This document shows, in pieces, positions 7,120 through 14,640 of a stretch of 30,332 nucleotides of DNA. The translations under genes were made by a program, and so were the position numbers. A model generated the notes under the pieces. It made no database searches and was not told where the DNA came from. It saw only the letters and a program-made list of their open reading frames with translations. Each line of letters starts with the position of its first letter. Position 1 is the stretch's first letter. This DNA comes from JAGPIS01 sp964635545 (lineage in GTDB: Bacteria; Bacteroidota; Bacteroidia; Bacteroidales; Marinilabiliaceae): NCBI GenBank assembly GCA_964635545.1, contig CAZWOA010000037.1:1-30332 (forward strand), given 5' to 3'.

Positions 7120-7419
7120 CTGAATTAAATATTATGATTGTTTGTAATACTGCCGCAATATCTACGGCCTAAGCTGTTGATTTCTTGAATGCCAAAAATA
7201 TGGAGCGCATAATTGTTGTCTCAATCTATTCAACAAAGGTTGCGCCTGGGCATATAATCATCGGTTATTCTCCAATCAGTGGTTTGTGGCTGCCATAAAA
7301 TGGCTGTTTTATGCCAACTTTTGCTTTTGGTTGATTACATCGTGTCTTTGGTTGAAATGATGCATGGCTGCCGGTTGCATTATTTTCTTTTGTTGCTTGA
7401 ATGATAAACCTAAGCAGGA
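7120..7419. promoter_or_regulatory. 300-bp divergent intergenic region with hairpin and spaced direct repeats
   Basis: The region separates the kelch and DUF4270 genes and holds no gene. It contains a perfect 7-base-arm hairpin, CATAAAA-TGGCTG-TTTTATG, at 7294-7313. It also contains two identical 9-base direct repeats, TTTGGTTGA, at 7326-7334 and 7347-7355, separated by 12 bases (a 21-base period). A weaker copy, TTTTGTTGC, lies at 7388-7396, and GGTTG recurs at 7373. Nine-base direct repeats 12-13 bases apart are the known layout of LytTR-domain binding sites. No consensus -7/-33 promoter was found in either direction. Confidence 0.4.
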
Positions 7420-8745
7420 ATGAGTAATTATATCAGCAAAAAAATAATTATACCCCTCTTTTTTATATTGATGGTGGCGGGATGCAACACCGGCACCTTC
7501 GATCTGGGGCAGGAGTTTGTAAAGTCGGCCACCTATACCGAACTTATTGATACTGTGACTATTCAGATGTCAACTTTCAGATTCGACTCGGTGCAAACCT
7601 CGGGAAGTGGAGTTGCGTTAGTGGGCGAAGTGGTTATTCCGGAAGTGGGCACTTTGCGTTCGCAGAGTTTTTTTAAGGTTGCTATGCAATCGGGCATAAC
7701 ATGGAATAACAAGGAGACTTACGACTCGGTGTGCATATCGCTTAAGCACGATGCCACATTCCTAGGTGATACATTAAAGCCTTTTTCGCTTATTGTAAAC
7801 CGGGTTACACAAACCATCACGGGGAATAATGACGACGGATACATTTACAATAACCGTATTACAAAATATGATGAAGAACCTATCGGCACATACAATTTCC
7901 TGCCACGGCCGGGCGATAAGCCTAAAATCAGATTTCGACTCGATGATGATTTCGGACAGGAGATTATGAATTTCTGTAAAGAGAATTATCAGAATAGCGA
8001 TAATGCATCCTTCTTTGCCGATTTCCTGAAAGGGATAAGGCTTGGTGCCGGTGATGGTGTCGAGTCGCTTATGTCGTTTGCAGCCCAGGATAGCAATATG
8101 GTTATAACAGTTTACAGTCACCTGCCCGCAATAGAATCGGAGGTTGTAACCCGCGAAATAAGTCTATCCAGCAGCACTCTTCAATATAACAATACCGAAG
8201 TTGACGGATTGCAACATAACTTCAGCAATATCAGCGAGTACAAAGAGCTACTTCCTGCCAGGCAAAGCGACAATATGGTGCTTATGCACGAGAGCAACGG
8301 TTATTATGCAAGGGTTGATTTTCCCTATATCAATGAACTTGAAGATGCCAATCACAAGGGGTATGTTATTAAGGCAGAGCTATATATATACCCCGTAAAA
8401 GGAAGTTACGATGTAGATAAACTGCCTACCACAATTTATATGCACGAGGTTAAGAAAATTAATGAATGGGGAAGCGTGCTCTACTCAAGTGATGAAAATT
8501 ATGCATCGGGAGTGTTATATACCGACCCGCTGTTTGGCGAAAGTGTTTATTACAAGGCTGATATCACCCAATATTTTAATTATCGGCTCACCGAAACAAT
8601 CGTAAATACCGACAATGGCATCACTTTCACTTGGGGAGCATCGAGAAGCAGCAGTTCTCAGGATGCACTGCTTATTGACTGCACTACTAACAAATCGAAC
8701 CGGTCGGCACTGAAACTTTATTATTACTACTATGACAAAGATTGA
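7420..8745 (+). CDS. DUF4270-family lipoprotein
   Basis: A 441-residue protein with a lipoprotein signal (hydrophobic 10-20, VAGC with C22). The residues after the cysteine (NTGTFDLG) lack the acidic surface-export signal, so it may stay on the periplasmic face. The body is rich in beta-strand patterns and matches DUF4270 in layout: an early block on strain-like DT(V/I) strands, a central PGDKPKIRFRLDDDFG segment, and a C-terminal YYKADITQYFNYRLTE followed by a DALLIDCTT region. The family is confined to Bacteroidota and its function is not known. The downstream barrel gene starts inside it (14-base overlap), so the two are translationally coupled. Confidence 0.85.
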   Translation: MSNYISKKIIIPLFFILMVAGCNTGTFDLGQEFVKSATYTELIDTVTIQMSTFRFDSVQTSGSGVALVGEVVIPEVGTLRSQSFFKVAMQSGITWNNKETYDSVCISLKHDATFLGDTLKPFSLIVNRVTQTITGNNDDGYIYNNRITKYDEEPIGTYNFLPRPGDKPKIRFRLDDDFGQEIMNFCKENYQNSDNASFFADFLKGIRLGAGDGVESLMSFAAQDSNMVITVYSHLPAIESEVVTREISLSSSTLQYNNTEVDGLQHNFSNISEYKELLPARQSDNMVLMHESNGYYARVDFPYINELEDANHKGYVIKAELYIYPVKGSYDVDKLPTTIYMHEVKKINEWGSVLYSSDENYASGVLYTDPLFGESVYYKADITQYFNYRLTETIVNTDNGITFTWGASRSSSSQDALLIDCTTNKSNRSALKLYYYYYDKD

Positions 8746-9976
8746 ACTACTTTTATTATTTTTTCTGATAATTCTTATTCCTTCCAACGCGCAAAACAGC
8801 ACATCATCGCCATATTCGGTGTTTGGATTGGGGCGATTGGCGAGTCGAGGCGATGTTGCCACTTTGTCGATGGGCCATGCCGGCGTTGCGCTACCTTCCG
8901 AAGGATGGATTAACACGATTAATCCCGCATCACTATCATCGCTTGATAGCACCACATTCTATTTCAATATGCAGGTGGATGGCATTTATAGCAAAATAGG
9001 CAACAGTTCACAGTCCAAAAGCAATATAAATGGCAATATTGGTGCGGTGACCATGGGCTTCAGAGCTGCACGCGGATGGGGTATGTCATTGGGTTATACT
9101 CCGTTTTCAAATGTGGGCTACAGCATACAAAGCAGCAAATACCTGCTTGGCACAAACACTGTTTATCCGGTGGTGTATGATGGAAGTGGTGGATTATCGC
9201 AAATATATTGGGCCAACTCGGTGAAAGTTATTGGCGGACTATCATTGGGACTTAATATCTCATATCTGTGGGGAAACCTCAAATCAACCGAGCTTTCAAC
9301 CTATCCTGCCCTTAACGCCGAGGATATATATAATGAAAAAACCCACTATATGAATAATTTCTACCTGGAATACGGACTCCAATATCAGGCCCAAATAGGT
9401 AAGCATAAAGTGGGTGTGGGTGCAGTGGCAAATATGAAAACAAAACTTGGCAGCACCTACCGTCAACGTATATTCAATGATTACACATCGGGGATAAGCG
9501 ATGAAGAGTCTGATTTTGATGATTTTACAGTGCCCCAATCTTACCGTGCCGGATTGTCATGGGATATCCCTTCAGGGTTTTTATTTGCAGCCGATTATGG
9601 ATTGCAAAACTGGAAGAGTATTGACAACCCCAAAAGTGAATCTGCATTATATCTTAATAATCAATCTTTTAATTTTGGGGTGGAATATAGTGCACGTAAA
9701 AAAACATATATGAACTATTTGCGCAGAATGAAATACAGGGCTGGTGTGCTTTATAACTCCGGTTATCTTAAAATTAAATCGGTACGCCTAGAGGAGAAGG
9801 GCTTCACTACCGGACTGGCCTTCCCTCTTGGTAATAAAGGGAATATGCTCAATCTGGGTTATGAATATGTTAAATTTGGTTCGGGGCGCAACGGATTATT
9901 AACTGAATTTCAACATACAATCCGCATAGGCCTTAGCGTTAATGAGCCTTGGTTTATGAAACGACAGTTTGATTGA
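8732..9976 (+). CDS. Outer-membrane beta-barrel protein, FadL/PorV-like
   Basis: A 414-residue protein with a clear signal peptide (MTKIELLLLFFLIILIPSNA, cleavage near residue 20). The mature N-terminus has a pattern typical of FadL/PorV-type barrels: SPYSVFGLGRL, a SMGHAGVAL glycine turn and INTINPASL. The remainder is alternating amphipathic strands with aromatic girdles, and the C-terminus NEPWFMKRQFD is a common ending of Bacteroidota barrels of this kind. It is probably a channel or docking barrel for its DUF4270 partner, whose gene it overlaps by 14 bases. The substrate is unknown. Confidence 0.82.
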   Translation: MTKIELLLLFFLIILIPSNAQNSTSSPYSVFGLGRLASRGDVATLSMGHAGVALPSEGWINTINPASLSSLDSTTFYFNMQVDGIYSKIGNSSQSKSNINGNIGAVTMGFRAARGWGMSLGYTPFSNVGYSIQSSKYLLGTNTVYPVVYDGSGGLSQIYWANSVKVIGGLSLGLNISYLWGNLKSTELSTYPALNAEDIYNEKTHYMNNFYLEYGLQYQAQIGKHKVGVGAVANMKTKLGSTYRQRIFNDYTSGISDEESDFDDFTVPQSYRAGLSWDIPSGFLFAADYGLQNWKSIDNPKSESALYLNNQSFNFGVEYSARKKTYMNYLRRMKYRAGVLYNSGYLKIKSVRLEEKGFTTGLAFPLGNKGNMLNLGYEYVKFGSGRNGLLTEFQHTIRIGLSVNEPWFMKRQFD

Positions 9977-9990
9977 GGAGTTTTTAAAAG

Positions 9991-10055
9991 AGTTAAATAG
10001 TTATATGGTTGAATAGTTAAATGGTTAAATAGATGAATAGTTGAAGAGCTTAAGA
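9991..10055 (+). repeat. Degenerate AT-rich heptad/octad tandem repeat
   Basis: About eight degenerate units of the type AGTTAAAT, AGTTATAT, GGTTGAAT and AGATGAAT lie directly after the barrel gene. A shorter version in the opposite orientation (TTTAACTA repeated, then TTTGAC) lies at about 51-75, downstream of the first LytTR regulator. Both are short, low-complexity intergenic repeats with no coding content. Confidence 0.6.
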
Positions 10056-10087
10056 GATAAAGTTAAATGTTTGGATAGAATTTTTCT

Positions 10088-10142
10088 CACCATTAAGATA
10101 GTTAAGGTTTATTCTCCTGATTCTTAACTTCCTTAATGGTTT
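10088..10142 (+). repeat. Short inverted-repeat element, copy 1 (about 55 bp)
   Basis: The left arm CCATTAAGATAGTTAAG (10090-10106) and right arm CTTAACTTCCTTAATGG (10123-10139) are inverted repeats with 2 mismatches in 17, around a 16-base centre. The arms plus flanking bases match the two ends of the element at 22834-23028, which lies in the opposite orientation. As RNA it would form a long stem between the barrel gene and the lepA terminator. Confidence 0.6.
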
Positions 10143-10175
10143 AAAAGGAGTTTGAAGTAACAGAGAAGCGAAAGC

Positions 10176-10203
10176 CAAAAAAGCGACACCTCACGGCATC
10201 GCT
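10176..10203 (-). terminator. Intrinsic terminator of lepA
   Basis: On the minus strand AGCGATGCC-GTGA-GGTGTCGCT forms a 9-base-pair stem (two G-U pairs) with a GNRA-type tetraloop, followed immediately by TTTTTT. It lies 28 bases past the lepA stop. This is a textbook intrinsic terminator. Confidence 0.85.
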
Positions 10204-10230
10204 TCAATATCATAAAAAGCTCAAAAACGG

Positions 10231-12018
10231 TTAATCCAGTTTCAGAACAGCAAGGAATGCTTTTTGAGGCACCTCCACATTTCCAATCTGCTTCATACGT
10301 TTTTTACCTTTTTTCTGTTTCTCGAGCAGCTTACGTTTACGCGATATATCACCACCATAGCACTTGGCAGTTACATCTTTACGTAGTGCTTTAATCGTTT
10401 CGCGTGAGATAATTTTAGCACCTAGAGCCGCCTGAATCGCAATGTCGAACTGCTGACGTGGTATAAGCTCTTTTAGTTTTTCACACATTCGCTTACCTAG
10501 GCTGTATGCATTATCAACGTGGGTTAATGATGATAGGGCATCCACCTTCTCACCGTTGAGCAGAATATCCATCTTAACCAGTTTCGATTGTCGGTAGCCT
10601 GTGGCATAGTAGTCGAACGAAGCATAACCTTTAGATATACTTTTAAGTTTATCGTAGAAGTCGAACACGATTTCGGCCAGAGGCATATCAAAGCTAAGTT
10701 CAACCCTGTCAGTGGTAAGATACTGCTGCTTAACCATTTCGCCCCTCTTGGCGAGGCATAGCGTCATGATTTGACCTGTATATTCGCTTTTGGTAATTAT
10801 CTGCGCTCTTATATAAGGCTCCTCCACATAGTCGAGAAGAGTAGGTTCGGGCAATGCCGATGGAGTATGAATTTCTATCAGCTCACCTTTTTTGGTGAAA
10901 GCTTTATAGGGTACGTTGGGCACTGTGGTTATAACACTCATGTCGAACTCCCTGTCGAGTCGCTCCTGGATTATCTCCATATGGAGCATGCCCAGGAATC
11001 CGCATCGGAAACCGAAACCTAATGCCAATGATGATTCCGGCTCAAAAGTTAGCGAAGCATCATTAAGCTGAAGTTTTTCCAATGAAGCACGCAAGTCCTC
11101 ATAATCCTCGGCATCAATTGGATATACACCTGCAAACACCATGGGTTTTACCTCTTCAAAGCCTGCTATCCCGGAGCTACTTGGGCGATCAACATGGGTA
11201 ATTGTGTCACCCACTTTTACCTCTTTGCTGGTTTTAATACCACTGATGATATATCCCACATCACCGGTTTTAAGCACCTTGCGTGGTTCCATTCCCAGGC
11301 GTAGCACACCAATTTCATCTGCCTCATACTCCTTTCCTGTTGCTATGAATTTAACATCATCACCTTTTGCAATCTGGCCATTTACCACTTTGAAATATGC
11401 TATGATACCCCGGAAAGAGTTAAATACCGAGTCGAAAATCAAGCATTGAAGAGGTGCATTCTCATCGCCCACAGGTGGAGCAATACGGTTAACGATAGCG
11501 TGCAGAACATCATCAACACCCATACCGGTTTTGCCGCTGGCATGGATAATCTCACTTCTATCGCACCCCACAAGGTCGATAATTTGGTCTTCAACCTCCT
11601 CTGGCATAGCATTGGGGAGGTCCATCTTATTTAGAATTGGTATTATTGTTAAATCGTGCTCAATAGCTTGATAGAGGTTTGAGATGGTTTGAGCCTGTAT
11701 TCCCTGTGTTGAGTCAACAATAAGAAGTGCTCCCTCGCAAGCAGCTATAGATCGGGAAACCTCGTATGAGAAATCCACGTGGCCGGGAGTATCAATAAGG
11801 TTAAGAACATATTTCTCACCCTCATATTCATAATCCATCTGTATAGCATGACTTTTAATAGTGATACCTCTCTCCCTTTCCAGATCCATGCTGTCGAGAA
11901 CCTGAGCCTGCATGTCGTTACCCGTCACTGTCTTGGTAAATTCAAGCAGGCGGTCGGCAAGTGTACTCTTCCCATGGTCGATGTGGGCAATGATGCAAAA
12001 ATTACGGATCTGTTTCAT
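10231..12018 (-). CDS. lepA: Elongation factor 4 (LepA), ribosome-associated GTPase
   Basis: Complete LepA of 595 residues from the ATG at 12018; a TTG one codon upstream is less likely. The GTPase domain shows AHIDHGKST (11-19), the switch region RERGITIKS (48-56), DTPGH (76-80) and NKMD (130-133). The translation-factor domains follow, with a YPIDAEDYEDLRASLEKL segment, the GFRCGFLGMLHMEIIQERL stretch and the LepA-specific C-terminal domain ending GKKRMKQIGNVEVPQKAFLAVLKLD-like (MKQIGNVEVPQKAF). Family knowledge: LepA binds ribosomes and affects translocation, initiation or biogenesis. The gene is transcribed alone, with a -7 element at 12070-12077 and a strong terminator at 10176-10203. 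Confidence 0.98.
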   Translation of the reverse strand: MKQIRNFCIIAHIDHGKSTLADRLLEFTKTVTGNDMQAQVLDSMDLERERGITIKSHAIQMDYEYEGEKYVLNLIDTPGHVDFSYEVSRSIAACEGALLIVDSTQGIQAQTISNLYQAIEHDLTIIPILNKMDLPNAMPEEVEDQIIDLVGCDRSEIIHASGKTGMGVDDVLHAIVNRIAPPVGDENAPLQCLIFDSVFNSFRGIIAYFKVVNGQIAKGDDVKFIATGKEYEADEIGVLRLGMEPRKVLKTGDVGYIISGIKTSKEVKVGDTITHVDRPSSSGIAGFEEVKPMVFAGVYPIDAEDYEDLRASLEKLQLNDASLTFEPESSLALGFGFRCGFLGMLHMEIIQERLDREFDMSVITTVPNVPYKAFTKKGELIEIHTPSALPEPTLLDYVEEPYIRAQIITKSEYTGQIMTLCLAKRGEMVKQQYLTTDRVELSFDMPLAEIVFDFYDKLKSISKGYASFDYYATGYRQSKLVKMDILLNGEKVDALSSLTHVDNAYSLGKRMCEKLKELIPRQQFDIAIQAALGAKIISRETIKALRKDVTAKCYGGDISRKRKLLEKQKKGKKRMKQIGNVEVPQKAFLAVLKLD

Positions 12019-12069
12019 CAAAATGAATATATAAAACGTTGATTGATTAATCGATAATTACTCAATTTG

Positions 12070-12077
12070 CAAAGATA
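12070..12077 (-). promoter_or_regulatory. -7 element of lepA
   Basis: TATCTTTG on the minus strand matches TAnnTTTG and lies 51 bases upstream of the lepA ATG. No good TTTG is present at the 19-base spacing. Confidence 0.4.
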
Positions 12078-12199
12078 TTCAAAAAAATGAGTAATTACAC
12101 ACAGGAAATAGGACAAACATTAGTAGGTATCCTATATTTTATTATTGTTGAGCGACTAAAACTCTTAGATTCTTCAGTTCATTCAGTGGACAAATAATA

Positions 12200-14503
12200 T
12201 TATGCGTATATCTCCACCTCGCTCATTAAAGGAAGTTCAACAATAAAACGGCTACCTCTGCCCAGATTGCTCTCAACCGATATGGTACCTTGATGTCGTT
12301 TAACAAATTCATGCGAAAGGAATAGACCCATGCCGGTTCCCAACTCTTTTTCGGTTCCCGGTTTCGACCTCATTTTCGACATGTCGAAAAGGCTCTCAAT
12401 AACATCTTCACTCATACCCATACCTTGGTCGGACACTATCAACTCTACATTATCGCCAATAACCCTACATTCAACTTTAACCTTTCCTCTGCGATCGGAA
12501 TATTTAACAGCATTACTAATCAGGTTACGCATCACTGTGCAAAGCATATCTTTATCGGCATAAATCTCCACATTTTCATCAAACACAACATCCACCTTTA
12601 CGTTTTTAGCATCGGCACCTCCCATCCATTGTGGGCGGCAGAAATTGACAAGGTCGGAGAATAGAAATTTCTCCGGTTTAAATTCAATAATACCAATACT
12701 TGAGCGAGACCAGCTTAGCAAATTCTCAAGCAGGTTATATGTACTACTTGCCGATGAGTGAATAGCTCTTGCCATCTCTTCCAGCTCTTTTACATTATAA
12801 ATTCCGATGCCATCCTGAATAAGATTGGAGAATCCTAGTATTGAGTTGAATGACCCCTTTAAGTCGTGAGCCAAAAGTCCGAAGAATCTATCTTTACCAT
12901 CATTATATTTCTGGAGCTGCAAATTTTGACTCTCTATAATCTCTTTATGTTTTATCAACTCATGATTCATACGGCGGCGAACAACAAAAAGACGAAGAAT
13001 CACTACAACAACTATAAATAATACTGAGACTCCTATGGCAAGCAATAGTATTATGTCTCTTTGCATCTTACTTTCGGCTAGTAAAAGTTCACTTTTATGA
13101 TGTTGAGCGGTCTCTATTATTTTCTTTTCAGAGTCAAGTTTATAAGAATATTCAAGTACCACTGCTTTTCGCAAACTTTCGTCGTTTATAACGCTATCAT
13201 TATAAGCCTGATATAGGCACTTGTGGTCATAAGCACTCTTATAGTCTTTCTTTTCAAAATATAATTTTGAAAGGAGGTCATGGCAAACTCTGCGCTCCAC
13301 ATTTAGATTCATTTTTTCGGCAAGAGCTAGGCTATTTTTAAGGTGAAAATGTGCACTATCGTATTGCTTATCAGCTAAATGCACCTTTCCTATGAAGTGA
13401 TTGATTTTGCACATACTCCTTTGGTGCTTTATTTTTGAAGCTACGGCCAGCGCACCCCTATATGCACTTAGTGCATCAGTATGTTCACCTTGTCGGAAAT
13501 ATAGACCACCTATACCATTTAAACTATTGATAATTATATCGTTGATTGATAATTCTGAAGCTATATCATATGCTTTGGTGTAATAATCCAGAGACTTTTG
13601 CGGATTTGAGTTAACATAAATATCTCCAATACACGAATAACAACGTGCTATATGCCTCTTGTCGTTCAGTTCAATTCCAATTTCAAGTGCTTTTTGGTAA
13701 TACTCTAACGATTTTGTAAAATTATCTTGTCTGAAAAAAGTGGTGCCAATATTAAGCAACGATATACCTGCACCTTTGAGATCACCTTGGGTCTCTTTAA
13801 GTGATAACGATTTAAAATAAAACTCCTGAGCTTTAGAGAATATTCCTTTACTGAAAAATATATTGCCTATGTTATTTACCGCAAACGATTGGAAACGTTG
13901 GTCACCAAGTTCCTCTCCTAAAGCAAGCACCTCTTCATATCCTTCCAATGCCTTATCCTGATCACCGCTACTTTCGTATAGATTGGCACGAATAAGCAGG
14001 CATTGGGCAAGTCGTTTCTTATCTGCCAACTCGGTAGCCATATCTATGGCAAGTTCAACATTGGCAAAAGCTTTGTCGTTGAATCCTATCGATTTATAGC
14101 TATTGATTATTGATATTAAGTATTTTAATTCGCTTGATTTGTTTCTTTGCTCACGGGATATGCACAGTGCTGTGGCGTAGTAGTCTAGTGCATTTTGATG
14201 AGCCTTATAAAACGATGTGATATTACCCATTGTCCAATTGCTTTCTGCAACTCCTGAGGTGTAACTTAATGATAAAGATAGTTGTTGCGCTTCTTGCACA
14301 TAAAGTTTGGCACGAGATGAATCAACTTTTAATATTTTATTTGCAGCATTATTAAGAAAATTAACCCTGGCGGTATCGTAATTTTTATAATTTAAAAGCC
14401 GGGCCTCAAGACTATCAAGAAGCGATGTGGAAGTTTGGGCGCAATTATACTGCTGAATTGTTAGAAAAACAACCAGCAATTGCAAAGTAAAAATAGATTT
14501 CAT
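12200..14503 (-). CDS. TPR-containing membrane sensor histidine kinase (paralogue A)
   Basis: A 767-residue protein from the ATG at 14503; an in-frame TTG five codons earlier was not preferred. A signal peptide (about 1-22) precedes a DSLEARLLNYKNYDTARVNFLNNAA opening typical of Bacteroidota TPR kinases. Roughly nine tetratricopeptide repeats fill about 35-430, predicted to lie in the periplasm. A transmembrane helix sits near 480-500, followed by a coiled coil, the HisKA domain with phosphoacceptor H546 (LLAHDLKGSFNSILGFSN), and HATPase_c with N664, VSDQGMGM and GTGMGLFLSHEF. No receiver or DNA-binding domain is fused, and no response regulator is adjacent. The paralogue lies upstream at 14641-16944, and from the histidine on the two align without gaps over 210 positions. 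Confidence 0.93.
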   Translation of the reverse strand: MKSIFTLQLLVVFLTIQQYNCAQTSTSLLDSLEARLLNYKNYDTARVNFLNNAANKILKVDSSRAKLYVQEAQQLSLSLSYTSGVAESNWTMGNITSFYKAHQNALDYYATALCISREQRNKSSELKYLISIINSYKSIGFNDKAFANVELAIDMATELADKKRLAQCLLIRANLYESSGDQDKALEGYEEVLALGEELGDQRFQSFAVNNIGNIFFSKGIFSKAQEFYFKSLSLKETQGDLKGAGISLLNIGTTFFRQDNFTKSLEYYQKALEIGIELNDKRHIARCYSCIGDIYVNSNPQKSLDYYTKAYDIASELSINDIIINSLNGIGGLYFRQGEHTDALSAYRGALAVASKIKHQRSMCKINHFIGKVHLADKQYDSAHFHLKNSLALAEKMNLNVERRVCHDLLSKLYFEKKDYKSAYDHKCLYQAYNDSVINDESLRKAVVLEYSYKLDSEKKIIETAQHHKSELLLAESKMQRDIILLLAIGVSVLFIVVVVILRLFVVRRRMNHELIKHKEIIESQNLQLQKYNDGKDRFFGLLAHDLKGSFNSILGFSNLIQDGIGIYNVKELEEMARAIHSSASSTYNLLENLLSWSRSSIGIIEFKPEKFLFSDLVNFCRPQWMGGADAKNVKVDVVFDENVEIYADKDMLCTVMRNLISNAVKYSDRRGKVKVECRVIGDNVELIVSDQGMGMSEDVIESLFDMSKMRSKPGTEKELGTGMGLFLSHEFVKRHQGTISVESNLGRGSRFIVELPLMSEVEIYA

Positions 14504-14640
14504 CAAAAACCCGGTCAATTAAAAAATAGTCGCACAATTGTACAAAAATTACTTAAAATAAACAACTTAAATAATACATTATGTTTTTTGCCGGCACAAT
14601 AGTTTCGGTTGCAATGTTTAACTCTCTTTAGTGTAAGTAT

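Noticed and set aside
8515..8955. Minus-strand frame of 146 codons opposite the DUF4270/barrel junction
   Set aside because: Antisense to two supported coding regions that overlap there; no family resemblance.
9991..10055. CRISPR-like array
   Set aside because: Units are 7-8 bases, degenerate and directly adjacent without spacers; no cas genes are nearby.
12016..12021. TTG start one codon upstream for lepA, and similar TTG starts for the two TPR kinases (14518, 16983)
   Set aside because: ATG codons just downstream give standard N-termini and signal peptides; using them makes both kinases 767 residues.
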